The notes under the pieces: model-generated | What the model saw: the letters and a program-made list of their open reading frames with translations, nothing else | What the model was told of the DNA's origin: nothing | Databases searched by the model: none | Made by a program: the position numbers and the translations under genes | Shown here: positions 27,642 to 38,225 of the stretch, piece after piece | Layout of the letters: every line of letters begins with the position of its first letter | Numbering within the stretch: the first letter of the stretch is position 1 | Source: Leptolyngbyaceae cyanobacterium JSC-12 | GTDB lineage: Bacteria; Cyanobacteriota; Cyanobacteriia; Leptolyngbyales; Leptolyngbyaceae | NCBI GenBank assembly: GCA_000309945.1 | Contig: CM001633.1 | Coordinates: forward strand, 2,018,292-2,082,291 | Reading direction: 5' to 3' | DNA: 64,000 nt

Positions 27642-28712
27642 ATGAACTCTCTCTCTGTCCGTCCTAAGCTGCCTTTCTACTCCTTGCTGCTAATCGCGCC
27701 TTTCTTCTTCTGGGGAACGGCAATGGTAGCCATGAAAGGAGTCATTCCCAACACCACCCCTTTGTTTATGGCAGGTGTGCGGTTAGTTCCGGCTGGGCTT
27801 TTAGTACTAGCAACGGCGATGGTTTTGGGTAGACCTCAGCCCAAAGGATGGGCAGCATGGCTGTGGATAACGCTGTTTGCCCTAGTCGATGGTGCGTTGT
27901 TTCAGGGCTTCCTGGCAGAGGGGTTAGTTCGCACAGGGGCAGGATTAGGTTCTGTGATGATTGACTCGCAACCGATCGCAGTGGCATTCATGGCATGGCT
28001 GCTGTTTGGAGAACACATTGGACTGTGGGGCTGGCTGGGATTAGGAATTGGGATCGCAGGGATTAGTCTGCTGGGCTTGCCCGATGAATGGATTGTGGCA
28101 GTGTTGCAAGGAAAGGTTCCTCTGGATGGGGTACAACTTGGGATCAATCTACTTGTAGACCTGTTTCAGAATGGGCAGTGGTTGATGTTATTGGCATCCT
28201 TGTCAATGGCAGTAGGGACAGTGATTATGCGCTATGTCAGTCGTCATGCTGATCCGGTAGCGGCAACGGGCTGGCACATGATTTTTGGGGGTGTACCACT
28301 GTTTGTAATCTCAGCCTTGACGGAAACTAATCAGCTTACTCACCTAGACTGGTCTAACTGGATAGCAATGAGTTATGCCACAATTTTCGGCAGTGCGATC
28401 GCCTACGGGTTGTTTTTCTACTTCGCAGCTAGCGGCAGCCTCACTAGTCTAAGTTCTCTCACGTTCCTTACCCCAGTCTTTGCCTTGCTATTCGGTAGTT
28501 TGTTTTTGGGCGAAATGCTGAGTCAGATTCAGTGGGGTGGCGTAGCATTAACCTTGGTCAGCATTTACCTGATCAACCAGCGAGACGTTCTCGCCCGAAA
28601 GTTTCAGCAGCTTCAGATGTTCTCTGCTACTCAATCTGTTCAGTTGGCTCAGCCCGATACATCTACCCAAGAGTTAGCGAAGATTTCGGTCAAGCTGACT
28701 AGACAGGATTAG
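27642..28712 (+). CDS. EamA/DMT-family transporter
   Basis: A 356-residue membrane protein with ten hydrophobic helices arranged as two five-helix EamA repeats. Motifs include FFFWGTAMVAMKGV at the first helix, SVMIDSQPIAVAFMAWLLFGE at the end of repeat one and SLSSLTFLTPVFALLFGSLFLGE at the end of repeat two, both classical for the drug/metabolite transporter superfamily. The substrate is not predictable. A 223-base promoter region separates it from sppA. The glycosyltransferase starts 48 bases later and may be co-transcribed. Confidence 0.9.
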   Translation: MNSLSVRPKLPFYSLLLIAPFFFWGTAMVAMKGVIPNTTPLFMAGVRLVPAGLLVLATAMVLGRPQPKGWAAWLWITLFALVDGALFQGFLAEGLVRTGAGLGSVMIDSQPIAVAFMAWLLFGEHIGLWGWLGLGIGIAGISLLGLPDEWIVAVLQGKVPLDGVQLGINLLVDLFQNGQWLMLLASLSMAVGTVIMRYVSRHADPVAATGWHMIFGGVPLFVISALTETNQLTHLDWSNWIAMSYATIFGSAIAYGLFFYFAASGSLTSLSSLTFLTPVFALLFGSLFLGEMLSQIQWGGVALTLVSIYLINQRDVLARKFQQLQMFSATQSVQLAQPDTSTQELAKISVKLTRQD

Positions 28713-28760
28713 GCGCTTGTCAGGCATGATGGAGATCTGACTCATCTTCCTTACCTCCCC

Positions 28761-29849
28761 ATGGTTTATTCATCGCGACCGCTCAAACTCCTGTTTCTCT
28801 CGACATCTGTTGGTCCGTTGGGGTCTGGATTGGGTGGCGGTGTGGAGTTAACGCTGAAAAATATCGTGCGATCGCTGACACACCGAAATCATCAAATAAC
28901 CGTGGTGGCTCCTGCTGGCTCTGTTCTCGAACCCTTCTCCCTGATTGAAATTCCTGGAGATTTGCAACCCACAGCCCAAAGCGAAGGACGAAATGCCTGG
29001 GTAGTCATGCCTGGAAATTCAGTGCTGGCGAATATGTGGGACTACGCCCGCCAGGTACAAACGCAGTACGATTTGATTCTCAATTTTGCCTATGACTGGC
29101 TGCCATTTTATCTCACACCGTTCTTTTCTCGTCCCGTGGCACATTTGGTCAGTATGGGGTCACTGACGGAGGCAATGGATCGGGCAATTGGGCACATCAT
29201 CAATCAGTTTCCCGGTACGATCGCTGTGCATAGCCGCGCTCAGGCACATACCTTTCCCTTTGGCAACCAGTGTGAAGTCATGGGCAACGGATTTGATCTG
29301 TCTGAATACAGGTTTTGCTCCAGTCCAGACAATGTGCTGGGCTGGGTGGGGCGACTAGCACCCGAAAAAGGCTTGGAAGATGCGGTTGCGGTTGCTGAAA
29401 AAACAGGCATTCCCTTGAAAATTTGGGGCATGATGCAGGATGTTGCTTATTGGCACACTATTTGTGACCAGTATCCCGATGCTCCTGTCAGTTATGAAGG
29501 GTTTTTGCCCACGGCTGAGTTGCAGCAAGCATTGGGAAAGTGTCGTGCCTTGCTGATGACGTCGCGCTGGGTAGAGGCTTTTGGGAATGTGGCGATCGAG
29601 GCGATGGCGTGTGGCGTTCCAGTGATCGCCTATGATCGCGGTGGACCTTCTGAAATTGTGCAATCGGGCAAAACTGGCTGGCTGGTCGAACCTGACAGTG
29701 TCAGCAGCCTAATCGAAGCGATTTCCTTGCTCGACCAGATTGATCGCGCTCACTGCCGCGACTATGTTGAAGCTGAATATTCGCTTACTGCGATGGGCGA
29801 TCGCCTCGAAGCCTGGTTTACCAACATCTTGAAACTCAAGAATGAGTGA
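28761..29849 (+). CDS. Glycosyltransferase family 4 protein
   Basis: A 362-residue GT-B glycosyltransferase. The N-terminal domain begins LLFLSTSVGPLGSGLGGGVE, the Gly-rich loop typical of GT4. The C-terminal domain carries LGWVGRLAPEKGLEDAVAVAE and the nucleotide-sugar binding EX7E motif region EAFGNVAIEAMACGVPVIA. It transfers a sugar from an activated donor, probably to a cell-envelope acceptor, with donor and acceptor unknown. It follows the EamA transporter closely. Confidence 0.9.
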   Translation: MVYSSRPLKLLFLSTSVGPLGSGLGGGVELTLKNIVRSLTHRNHQITVVAPAGSVLEPFSLIEIPGDLQPTAQSEGRNAWVVMPGNSVLANMWDYARQVQTQYDLILNFAYDWLPFYLTPFFSRPVAHLVSMGSLTEAMDRAIGHIINQFPGTIAVHSRAQAHTFPFGNQCEVMGNGFDLSEYRFCSSPDNVLGWVGRLAPEKGLEDAVAVAEKTGIPLKIWGMMQDVAYWHTICDQYPDAPVSYEGFLPTAELQQALGKCRALLMTSRWVEAFGNVAIEAMACGVPVIAYDRGGPSEIVQSGKTGWLVEPDSVSSLIEAISLLDQIDRAHCRDYVEAEYSLTAMGDRLEAWFTNILKLKNE

Positions 29850-29938
29850 ACGTGCTCAGTTACCCAGTTTATTGTCAACCCAATCAACAAGATTCTGCAG
29901 GATTTCACAAAAGTACGAGCACAAGCAAATGACCAATT

Positions 29939-30244
29939 ATGTCTATTACCAGTGAACAAATCGCTCGATACCAGCAGCGTACTCGATGGGCGTGGGCAGG
30001 GCTGGCACTTCAACCTGTAGGGTTTCTCATCATGGGTTCTTTTTCTGAACTGGATGCGATGAGCGCTCGAGGCATTACAGGAGTATTCCTGATTCTGTTG
30101 AGCCTTGTCTTGATGAACATTGGCATTTGGAACTATGCCAAATCCAAAGGCTATGGCAATGGCGTGGCGGCTCTTAGCCTACTCAATGCTTACGGTTTGC
30201 TGATTCTGGTGTGTCTACCGAACAGAAATTGTCCCCGTTCATGA
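29939..30244 (+). CDS. Small membrane protein, unknown
   Basis: A 101-residue protein with three hydrophobic segments (about residues 17-34, 46-65 and 75-92) and a basic loop NYAKSKGYGNG. The family is not recognised. The frame starts with ATG at 29939 and lies 77 bases before leuC on the same strand. Confidence 0.6.
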   Translation: MSITSEQIARYQQRTRWAWAGLALQPVGFLIMGSFSELDAMSARGITGVFLILLSLVLMNIGIWNYAKSKGYGNGVAALSLLNAYGLLILVCLPNRNCPRS

Positions 30245-30321
30245 GCTACGCTCGATTGCTCAATCTGCTTGATAAAATGAATATTCGCTAATTTCACACC
30301 ATCTCACCAAAGACAAAATTT

Positions 30322-31731
30322 ATGAGCCAGGGGACGCTGTTCGACAAAGTTTGGGATGCCCACACCGTTGGAATTTTGCCATCTGGACAAACGCAACTGT
30401 TCATTGGGCTGCACCTGATTCACGAAGTCACCAGTCCCCAAGCCTTTGCTATGTTGCGCGATCGCGGATTGAAGGTGTTGTTCCCAGAGCGCACCATTGC
30501 CACAGTAGACCACATTATCCCCACGGATACACGTGCCCGTCCTTTGCTGGATTCGCTAGCAGAAGAGATGATGCAGGCATTGGAAAAAAACTGTCGGGAG
30601 AGCGGCATCACCTTCTATAACGTCGGCTCTGGCAATCAGGGGATTGTGCACGTAATTGCACCGGAACTGGGTTTAACCCAACCTGGTATGACCATCGCCT
30701 GTGGAGATAGCCATACTTCTACCCACGGAGCATTTGGCGCGATCGCCTTTGGAATTGGCACCAGTCAGGTGCGAGATGTATTGGCTTCCCAAACCTTAGC
30801 ACTCTCTAAGCTCAAGGTGCGGCGAGTAGAGGTTAACGGCAGGCTGCGCCCTGGCGTCTATGCCAAAGATGTGATTCTGCACATCATCCGCAAACTGGGT
30901 GTGAAGGGTGGCGTGGGCTATGCCTATGAATTTGCTGGCACCACGTTTGAGGAAATGAGCATGGAAGAACGCATGACCGTTTGCAATATGTCGATTGAGG
31001 GGGGTGCCCGCTGTGGGTATGTCAATCCCGATCAGGTGACGTTTGACTATTTACAGGGACGCGATTTTGCCCCCAAAGGAGCTGATTGGGATAAAGCCGT
31101 TGCCTGGTGGACAAGCATTGCCAGCGATTGTGATGCCCAGTACGACGATGTGGTAGTGTTCAACGCAGAAGAGATTGCGCCAACCGTAACCTGGGGCATC
31201 ACACCCGGTCAGGGTATTGGAGTAAACGAAAAAGTGCCTACTCCTGACCAGATGCCAGCAGATGAACGGGCGATCGCCGAAGAAGCCTACCAGTATATGG
31301 ATTTGCTCCCAGGCACACCAATTGTTGGCACCAAAGTAGACGTTTGCTTCATTGGTAGCTGTACTAACGGGCGGATTTCTGACTTGCGAGAAGCGGCAAA
31401 GGTTGCCCAAGGTCGCCATGTAGCGGAAGGCGTGAAGGCGTTTATCGTTCCGGGTTCTGAGCGCGTCAAGCAACAGGCAGAAGCGGAAGGGCTACACGAA
31501 ATTTTTCAACAAGCCGGATTTGAATGGCGGGAAGCGGGCTGTTCCATGTGTCTCGCAATGAACCCAGATAAGCTTCAGGGACGGCAACTCAGCGCTTCTT
31601 CCTCAAATCGAAACTTCAAAGGACGGCAGGGATCAGCCTCTGGGCGCACTCTGCTGATGAGTCCCGCAATGGTGGCTGCCGCCGCTGTTACAGGACAGGT
31701 GACCGATGTGCGCGAGCTTATCATAGACTAA
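30322..31731 (+). CDS. leuC: 3-isopropylmalate dehydratase, large subunit
   Basis: Leucine biosynthesis enzyme that isomerises 2- to 3-isopropylmalate with a [4Fe-4S] cluster. The 469-residue length is normal. Cluster ligands lie in [10 protein letters not shown] and in the C-terminal [12 protein letters not shown] pair. The aconitase-family region [16 protein letters not shown] is present. The small subunit gene leuD is not adjacent, which is common in cyanobacteria. The gene is followed by a heptameric repeat tract and asnS. Confidence 0.96.
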   Translation: MSQGTLFDKVWDAHTVGILPSGQTQLFIGLHLIHEVTSPQAFAMLRDRGLKVLFPERTIATVDHIIPTDTRARPLLDSLAEEMMQALEKNCRESGITFYNVGSGNQGIVHVIAPELGLTQPGMTIACGDSHTSTHGAFGAIAFGIGTSQVRDVLASQTLALSKLKVRRVEVNGRLRPGVYAKDVILHIIRKLGVKGGVGYAYEFAGTTFEEMSMEERMTVCNMSIEGGARCGYVNPDQVTFDYLQGRDFAPKGADWDKAVAWWTSIASDCDAQYDDVVVFNAEEIAPTVTWGITPGQGIGVNEKVPTPDQMPADERAIAEEAYQYMDLLPGTPIVGTKVDVCFIGSCTNGRISDLREAAKVAQGRHVAEGVKAFIVPGSERVKQQAEAEGLHEIFQQAGFEWREAGCSMCLAMNPDKLQGRQLSASSSNRNFKGRQGSASGRTLLMSPAMVAAAAVTGQVTDVRELIID

Positions 31732-31827
31732 CAGACGCAGATTGATCGCCCCTGTCTTCCAGCAGGTTCTCCTATAATGAGCCAAAGCAGAGCGCTCGGG
31801 AACGCGATCGCGCCTTCATCCATCCTC

Positions 31828-31861
31828 AATCGCAAATCTCCAATCTAATATTCCAAATCCC
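31828..31861 (+). repeat. Heptameric AATC repeat abutting the asnS start
   Basis: Successive 7-base units AATCGCA, AATCTCC, AATCTAA, TATTCCA and AATCCC run up to the base before the asnS ATG at 31862. Four of five units keep AATC in phase. It lies where a ribosome site would normally be, and no Shine-Dalgarno is visible. Confidence 0.5.
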
Positions 31862-33250
31862 ATGACTCGACGCATTGCCGACCTTCTCCGCAACGGACAA
31901 CCCGATGAAATTGTGACTGTTCAAGGCTGGGTTCGCACCAAACGCGAGCAGAAAGAATTTAGCTTTGTGGAAGTCAACGATGGTTCCTCAATGGCAGGGC
32001 TGCAGGTAGTTATAAATCAGGATGTTCCGGGCTATGCCGAGATGATCAAACGCATCAGCACGGGAGCATCTGTAGAAGTTGTGGGGACGCTGGTGGAGTC
32101 TCCGGCAAAAGGGCAGCGAATTGAACTCAAAGCTGATGCAATCAAGGTCTACGGGGAAGCCGATGCCGAAACCTACCCCTTGCAGAAAAAGCGCCACTCC
32201 TTCGAGTTTTTGCGGGATATTGCCCATTTGCGATCGCGTACTAACACCCTCGGAGCCGTATTCCGTGTCCGCAACGCCGCCGCCACTGCTATCCACAACT
32301 TCTTTCAGGAGCGCGGTTTCTTATGGATTCATACCCCCATCATCAGCGCCAGTGATTGCGAAGGGGCAGGCGAAATGTTCACTGTCACAAGCTTTGACCT
32401 GACTAAAGTACCGCTTACTGACGACAAAAAAGTTGATTACAGCAAAGACTTTTTTGGCAAGCAAGCCTACCTCACCGTCAGCGGACAGTTGGAAGCCGAA
32501 ATTATGGCCATGGCATTCTCCAACGTCTACACTTTTGGACCCACTTTTCGCGCTGAAAACTCCAATACTTCACGTCATCTGGCAGAATTCTGGATGGTCG
32601 AGCCAGAAATGGCATTCTGCAACTTACAGGGTGATATGGAACTGGCAGAAGCCTTTCTCAAACACATCTTCAAGCACGTTTTAGAAACCTGCCCGGAAGA
32701 CATGGAATTTTTTAACGAACGCATCGACAAATCGGTGCTGGCAACGGCAGACAACATCATCCACAACGAGTTTGCCCGTGTGACTTATACTGAAGCTATT
32801 TCCTTGCTGGAAAAATCTAGCAAAACCTTTGAGTATCCCGTAGAGTGGGGACTGGATTTGCAGTCGGAGCATGAGCGCTATCTAGCGGAGGAATACTTCA
32901 AAAAGCCTACTATCGTAACGGACTACCCGGCGACAATTAAAGCCTTTTACATGCGGCTCAACGACGATGAAAAAACTGTGGCTGCCATGGATGTGTTGGC
33001 TCCCAAAATTGGCGAAATTATTGGTGGGTCGCAGCGGGAAGAACGCCTAGACGTGCTGGAAAACCGCATCCAATCAGTGGGACTTGATCCCGCCCCTTAC
33101 TGGTGGTATCTGGATCTGCGTCGCTATGGCACCGTTCCCCATGCAGGTTTTGGGCTAGGGTTTGAGCGCCTGGTGCAGTTTATGACTGGGATGGGCAATA
33201 TCCGGGATGTCATTCCATTCCCACGTGCTCCACAAGAAGTGGAGTTTTAG
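31862..33250 (+). CDS. asnS: Asparaginyl-tRNA synthetase
   Basis: Class II synthetase charging asparagine onto tRNA. The 462-residue protein has the N-terminal OB-fold anticodon domain ([25 protein letters not shown]), motif 2 ([25 protein letters not shown]) and motif 3 ([12 protein letters not shown]). Its presence implies direct Asn-tRNA charging. The last 41 bases overlap the convergent DUF1643 gene. Confidence 0.97.
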   Translation: MTRRIADLLRNGQPDEIVTVQGWVRTKREQKEFSFVEVNDGSSMAGLQVVINQDVPGYAEMIKRISTGASVEVVGTLVESPAKGQRIELKADAIKVYGEADAETYPLQKKRHSFEFLRDIAHLRSRTNTLGAVFRVRNAAATAIHNFFQERGFLWIHTPIISASDCEGAGEMFTVTSFDLTKVPLTDDKKVDYSKDFFGKQAYLTVSGQLEAEIMAMAFSNVYTFGPTFRAENSNTSRHLAEFWMVEPEMAFCNLQGDMELAEAFLKHIFKHVLETCPEDMEFFNERIDKSVLATADNIIHNEFARVTYTEAISLLEKSSKTFEYPVEWGLDLQSEHERYLAEEYFKKPTIVTDYPATIKAFYMRLNDDEKTVAAMDVLAPKIGEIIGGSQREERLDVLENRIQSVGLDPAPYWWYLDLRRYGTVPHAGFGLGFERLVQFMTGMGNIRDVIPFPRAPQEVEF

Positions 33251-33740
33251 ACGTGATTGCTCTCACTGTTGCATTACGTTTCAGGTAAAGCGGATGGCGC
33301 GGCTGTTGATTTTTAGTTAACCCGAAGCAATAAAGGGATTTGCAGGCTATTAACTGTTCGAGTACTGCCTGATCGCGCCCATAGAGACTGCCCCAATTCC
33401 CCCAGGCAAGCACGATGCGATCCACACGGCGGGCAAACTGCTCTAAATGCAGGTCATTGTCTGATCCAACGGGATCACTGACCTGGCGCAGGAATTTGGG
33501 AAAGGCTGTGCGGTAAGCAAACAAATTTACCACTTCTAAGGCTCCATAGCCCCACGCTCGTGCGAATCCAATACAGCGGCGAATGGTCGGGTCATCGGCG
33601 ATCGCATCTGCCTGACTGGGATTCAGCATCACAAACCCTACCCTCAGCATGGTAGAATCCCACTCTCGCCAGAGAACGTAGCGATATTGTTCCGTCAAAT
33701 CAAAGATGGCACCTGTTTTCACTGATCTTTTGCGCCTCAT
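33210..33740 (-). CDS. DUF1643 family protein
   Basis: A 176-residue protein of the DUF1643 family, recognised by [38 protein letters not shown] and the WGNWGSL region. The biochemical role of this family is unknown. It overlaps the upstream gene by four bases (ATGA), so translation is coupled, and overlaps the convergent asnS 3' end by 41 bases. Confidence 0.85.
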   Translation of the reverse strand: MRRKRSVKTGAIFDLTEQYRYVLWREWDSTMLRVGFVMLNPSQADAIADDPTIRRCIGFARAWGYGALEVVNLFAYRTAFPKFLRQVSDPVGSDNDLHLEQFARRVDRIVLAWGNWGSLYGRDQAVLEQLIACKSLYCFGLTKNQQPRHPLYLKRNATVRAITSKTPLLVEHVGME

Positions 33741-34348
33741 CCCAGCGGTTGATTGCCCGGATTCACCGCATGAATAGACTCGCTACCCGATTCTGGAAAC
33801 CCTCGCCGATATGAGGCTTCTTCCGGTTTGCCCCAGCCCAACTGGAGGATCAGTTCCAAGTTGTTAGAGTTGCCCTGCTGGCTTAGGCTTGCCCATTCAG
33901 TCCGCTGCATAATTCGTTCAACATCCATCACCGTTACAGATTGATGAATCTTTCCTCCATTCAGGCTGAGATACAAATCCATTTCAGCCGTCACTTCTCG
34001 CCAAAAATCAAACAAATGTGATCGAGCGGCTTTCAGCAACTCTAAATCTTCGGGTAGGGCGATCAACTGGTCATCCACCTTTGGGAAACGAATCTGCCGC
34101 CCTCGAACAGTGAGAGTTTGCCAAACGATCCCAGAAACATTGTGTTCTCGCTGATACTGATGAACAGATGCCCGAAAATCACTGTAAGCCGCAAACTTTT
34201 GTAAGCCTTCTGAGCGCAGAAATTTATCCAAAAACGGGCTACCAGAAGGGCTAACAGCCAAATTAAGGCGTTGCCCGTTCATACAAGCCTGCCGTTCTTT
34301 TGCCAGGATCTTGATCAATTCCTCTGTACTGTATCTGTGTAACATCAA
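33737..34348 (-). CDS. Unknown protein coupled to DUF1643
   Basis: A 203-residue soluble protein with no signal peptide, membrane segment or motif I recognise. It contains a basic N-terminal helix (EELIKILAKERQACMNG) and a central region HQYQREHNVSGIVWQTLTVRGRQIRFP. It starts at tandem ATG codons (34348/34345) and ends in an ATGA overlap with DUF1643, indicating an operon. Function unknown. Confidence 0.65.
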   Translation of the reverse strand: MMLHRYSTEELIKILAKERQACMNGQRLNLAVSPSGSPFLDKFLRSEGLQKFAAYSDFRASVHQYQREHNVSGIVWQTLTVRGRQIRFPKVDDQLIALPEDLELLKAARSHLFDFWREVTAEMDLYLSLNGGKIHQSVTVMDVERIMQRTEWASLSQQGNSNNLELILQLGWGKPEEASYRRGFPESGSESIHAVNPGNQPLG

Positions 34349-34549
34349 GCAATCCCTGGGTCAACGTGAACCAGTTAAGCGAGGATTACTTCAACGATGC
34401 TTGAAGTGGATTCTGAAACGCTACCTTGAGTATGAACTAGTCTCTCCCAAACTGTCATGTGTCTGTATCACCTTTTTTATTGGGCATCCCTAAACAGGGT
34501 TTTGAGCACTTTAGAGGCAGTTCTGGGAGGAAAGGAGTAATGCAGGCTA

Positions 34550-35152
34550 CTACTTTGCCAATTCCGTACTAATCTCATTGACCGAACGGCGCTTAAGCTC
34601 AATCGATTCAGATCGAGGCAGTAGATCGAATACCTTTCGAAAGGCATCGTCTAGCTGTTCAAAGGGGAGTATCCCAGCGTCATTGAGCACAACGTTGCCA
34701 GCCGCGTCAAATAGAACTGTTTGCGGCACAACGCCTTTGTAATAAAAGCTGGGATCAGTTTTGGTGTTTGTAGCTTGAACAGGCAAGGAATCCACTCTGA
34801 GAGCAATGAAGTCTGCAGCGCGCCCATAAAATGCCTGAAGTTGCGAGATCACAGTGGAATATTGCTTGCAGTCACTGCTGTCGTCTACGTACAACACGAG
34901 CAAAGCGGGGCGCTGCCGTTGAACGGCTTGTTCCAGAGTGTATCTGGGTGGAACTAGGGAGCCGTTTCCGGCGTAAAGGGCAAAGATATCACCATCATAG
35001 CGATCGTCATTAAGCCCCGCGATTGCAGGGGATGGAAGAACCCACGTTACATTACTAAAAACGAGCACCAAAGTGAAGATGAGTCCACCCAACAGGTTCC
35101 AACTTAGAATTCGCTGGATAGAAGGGGGCAAGTGCAACCGGGTAAAGGGCAT
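34550..35152 (-). CDS. Thioredoxin-fold exported/lumenal protein
   Basis: A 200-residue protein. A hydrophobic N-terminal segment (about residues 19-44, with cleavage possible near SPAIAG) targets it to the thylakoid or periplasmic space. The rest resembles a thioredoxin fold (RPALLVLYVDDSSDCKQYSTVI, VPQTVLFDAAGNVV), but the CxxC site is absent, leaving a single Cys in SDCKQY. The layout reminds me of proteins annotated as thylakoid photosystem I accumulation factor; that link is recalled, not demonstrated. It lies alone with a 200-base gap on one side and 293 on the other. Confidence 0.6.
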   Translation of the reverse strand: MPFTRLHLPPSIQRILSWNLLGGLIFTLVLVFSNVTWVLPSPAIAGLNDDRYDGDIFALYAGNGSLVPPRYTLEQAVQRQRPALLVLYVDDSSDCKQYSTVISQLQAFYGRAADFIALRVDSLPVQATNTKTDPSFYYKGVVPQTVLFDAAGNVVLNDAGILPFEQLDDAFRKVFDLLPRSESIELKRRSVNEISTELAK

Positions 35153-35445
35153 AAATCCTGGATTCTAATGTTTTCAAAAGGGGTTTAACTAAACTGGATA
35201 CTTGATTAACCCAATCTAAAATTCTAAAACAAAGTTGTAGCGAGTTTGCTTTAGCCTATGCTAAAACTATACGTAGAGGTAGAGTATGCAGGAATACCTC
35301 TCAGCAGTCTTTTATGACTGGTTCTTTCCCTGATTGTACCTTACTGTTCTCACGCAAACGGCGCGATCGCTGAGTTCCGAGGTCAGTTAGTTCTGCGAAC
35401 TTTATCACAAGATTTTTAGAAACTCTGACTTGAGAGCGTTTTGAC

Positions 35446-35895
35446 ATGACCAACGACACTGTTCCCAAGAAATCGATTCGCAGCCTGGATGATGCCCTAG
35501 AACGTTGCCAAACGTTGGGAATGCGCCTGAGTCGTCAACGTCGCTACATACTAGAACTCCTGTGGGATGCTCAGGAGCATTTATCGGCGCGGGAAATTTA
35601 CGATCGCCTGAATCAGCAAGGTAAAGACATTGGTCATACATCGGTTTACCAAAATCTGGAAGCTCTGTCGGGGCAGGGGATCATTGAGTGTATTGAGCGC
35701 TCTGATGGGCGGTTATATGGGAACATTAGCGATTCTCACAGTCATGTGAACTGTTTAGATACAAATCAAATTTTGGATGTTCATGTGGAACTACCCGAAT
35801 CAATCATCCAGCAGATTGAAGAACAGACAGGCGTTCGGATCACTGATTACCATATTGATTTCTATGGGTATCGGAAACAAGTAGATTCACCGTAG
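35446..35895 (+). CDS. Fur-family transcriptional regulator (FurC/PerR-like)
   Basis: A 149-residue Fur-family repressor. The winged-helix DNA-binding domain covers about residues 15-85 (MRLSRQRRYILELLWDA, LSAREIYDRL, TSVYQNLEALSGQGII). The metal site includes SDSHSHVNCLD. The C-terminal dimerisation domain contains DYHIDFYGYRK. The CxxC pairs that bind structural zinc in most Fur proteins are absent: only three separate cysteines exist. This pattern suits the cyanobacterial FurC/PerR-like group, which responds to peroxide or metals. A 293-base upstream region precedes it. Confidence 0.88.
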   Translation: MTNDTVPKKSIRSLDDALERCQTLGMRLSRQRRYILELLWDAQEHLSAREIYDRLNQQGKDIGHTSVYQNLEALSGQGIIECIERSDGRLYGNISDSHSHVNCLDTNQILDVHVELPESIIQQIEEQTGVRITDYHIDFYGYRKQVDSP

Positions 35896-36074
35896 CTTCG
35901 GGTTCTGGTTGGGCAGGAGCTAGAATCTAAAACCTCAAAGCGTTCCAATCCTGGGTGGAGCCTATACAATGACGGCAACTTCCCAATTGCAGTTGAGGAG
36001 AGCAGGAAGAGTCCTTAGATAGTAGGGATTGTCCAGCGATCGCGGCTGCCACTCAATTTCGAAACGCTGAAGCC

Positions 36075-38225
36075 ATGTCACAACGGGCAATCGATCAATT
36101 TCGTCCCCAACCAGCGTCAACACCACAACAGGTTCAACCTCAGGGGCATCCAGCAACCAGTCCATCGCAGGACATCTCACTGGAGGAAACAATAGATCCG
36201 CCAGCATTGAGCTTACCTTCTTTGGGTGAAAATGGCCATCCTGCATCGGCACAAGGGGGCAGAGATGCTCAATTGGAAACTCAACCTGCGCTGGAGTATC
36301 CCCCATCCTCCTTATCTAATTCTCTAACGGCGGCATCTGCAATGGGTGTGGCAGTTCAGCCTTACCCATCAGTCGCCCACCGCATCAAGCGACGGGTTGC
36401 CCAGAGTGCGAGGTTCCTGGGTGCACCTTTGATCTGGCTGGGGGTTGTCGCGTTTTGCAGTGGAACGGGGTACGCCGCGTTTCACTGGTTATTGACCATT
36501 CCACCCGTTCCGGAGTGCGATCGCCTCTGGTTCTTCTCCTTAGATTCCGACAAACTTTTCTGTGCTGAGAAGGCTGCCCAGTCAGGCACGGCTGAGACGC
36601 TAGTTGCTGGGCTAAAGTTGGTAGACCTTTGGCCATCCAATCACCAACTGGCTCCCCGTGCCACACGGCTCAAGCGAGAATGGTCGAAGCAATTGCTGCA
36701 ACTTGCCAGTGCTAAAGCATTGCAAAATGACCTAGAAGCCGCCATTGAATTGGCAAAAGTCATTCAGCCTGGGAATCCGGTTTATCGAGATGCCAAAAAC
36801 GCAATTTTGGAGTGGGAAAAGCTACGCGATCGCGATTACGTACTCACTGATGTTGTTGAGTCTGCGTTAAAGCGTCACGACTGGCAGAAAGCCGAAGCCG
36901 AACTGCAACCACCTTCTAACCAAATGAGTGAGTATCAACGTCAGCAATTTAACCGATTAAAAGAACGAGTCGTTACTGAGCGGATGGCGTTTAATCAGTT
37001 GCAGCAGTTACGCACATTAGTGCAGGCTCAATCATCTGCCAATTCAGAAACGTTGGGACGGGCGATTCAGTTGGCAGCCCAAATCAACCCACGCAGCTAT
37101 GTGAGTGTGGAGGTGGCCAGGCAAGTTCAGCAATGGAGTCAGGCTCTGGCAAAAATTGCTGAGAACAAACTGAATCAAGGAGATATTCCTGGCGCAATCG
37201 CAGCAGCTCAATGGTTACCAACCACCCTTTCCTTATCGCCCAAGTTGCAGGAATTGGTTTGGGTGAGTCGAGCACAACAGGTAGCCAACCAGCAATCTCA
37301 GCTTTTTTCTTATGATCGCCTCTGGCAACACGCCGCTGCGCTGGCAATGCTGCAACCCATTTCAGCAGACAGCCCACTCTACTCAGCGGCACAGGCTCAC
37401 CGCCTTCAGTTACAAAATCAGGTGCAAGACCTGACTCAGTTGACGCTAGCAAGCACTGTTGCTAAGGTGCCTCAGATCCCAGCTTTGCAATTCGCTATTC
37501 AGATGGCACAGGCGATTACTCCGGATCGCCCCAACCGCATAGCTGCCCAGACGCTAATTGCGGAGTGGCGCAAAGATATTCAACGGGTGGAAGATCGTCC
37601 CTACCTGACACTGGCACAACGGGTTGCTAAAGCAGGTAAAGTCAAAGACTTGCAAACAGCGATCGCCCATGCTAGCAAGATAGCCCTAGGACGTGCACTC
37701 CGACCTGAAGCCCAAGCTGCAATTTTTGATTGGCGACAGCAAATTCAAACCATTGAAGATAAGCCGATTCTAGATCGTGCTCGCAAACTGGCGGAGCAAA
37801 AACGACTTATCGATGCGATTCGAGAAGCTGACAAAATTCCAGTAGGACGTACCCTCCATCCAGAAGCCCAGGCTGCCATTTTGCGCTGGACAAAAATGAT
37901 ACAAACGGCTGAAGATCAACCCATCTTAAATGAAGCGAGAGTTCTGGCGAATCAAGGAAATGTAGGTGCAGCCATTGGGGTAGCATACCAAATCGCTCCT
38001 GGACGAGCACTGTATGAGGCAGCCCAAAAAGAGATTGCAGTCTGGTCTGCTCAACTTGCAGCGGTTCGTCCTTCTCGTCGCTGGAACGAGGAAGCTTGGG
38101 ATAATCGCAGCCGCAATCGCGAACCCACCCCCCAATCCTACGATGCCCCTCGTCGCTGGCAACAAGACCCTGCTCCGGCTTTGCCACCCGAGCCACCCCC
38201 CCCTCCAGAACTCCCCCCACCCTAA
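36075..38225 (+). CDS. Single-pass membrane protein with 52-residue helical repeats
   Basis: A 716-residue protein. Residues 1-100 are low-complexity and Pro/Ser-rich. One transmembrane helix follows at about 115-138 ([22 protein letters not shown]). The bulk is alpha-helical with at least three copies of a 52-residue unit near the C-terminus, built around [20 protein letters not shown], then [20 protein letters not shown] and PxGRxL. The protein ends in a Pro/Glu-rich tail. The layout resembles TPR-like scaffold proteins. I do not know the family. It ends in a four-base tail overlap with convergent radC. Confidence 0.7.
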   Translation: MSQRAIDQFRPQPASTPQQVQPQGHPATSPSQDISLEETIDPPALSLPSLGENGHPASAQGGRDAQLETQPALEYPPSSLSNSLTAASAMGVAVQPYPSVAHRIKRRVAQSARFLGAPLIWLGVVAFCSGTGYAAFHWLLTIPPVPECDRLWFFSLDSDKLFCAEKAAQSGTAETLVAGLKLVDLWPSNHQLAPRATRLKREWSKQLLQLASAKALQNDLEAAIELAKVIQPGNPVYRDAKNAILEWEKLRDRDYVLTDVVESALKRHDWQKAEAELQPPSNQMSEYQRQQFNRLKERVVTERMAFNQLQQLRTLVQAQSSANSETLGRAIQLAAQINPRSYVSVEVARQVQQWSQALAKIAENKLNQGDIPGAIAAAQWLPTTLSLSPKLQELVWVSRAQQVANQQSQLFSYDRLWQHAAALAMLQPISADSPLYSAAQAHRLQLQNQVQDLTQLTLASTVAKVPQIPALQFAIQMAQAITPDRPNRIAAQTLIAEWRKDIQRVEDRPYLTLAQRVAKAGKVKDLQTAIAHASKIALGRALRPEAQAAIFDWRQQIQTIEDKPILDRARKLAEQKRLIDAIREADKIPVGRTLHPEAQAAILRWTKMIQTAEDQPILNEARVLANQGNVGAAIGVAYQIAPGRALYEAAQKEIAVWSAQLAAVRPSRRWNEEAWDNRSRNREPTPQSYDAPRRWQQDPAPALPPEPPPPPELPPP

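Noticed and set aside
35286-35333. A 15-codon open frame behind a good AGAGGTAGAG site upstream of the Fur-family gene
   Set aside because: Too short to judge, no recognisable product, and a single case; conservation is needed before it can be called a leader peptide.
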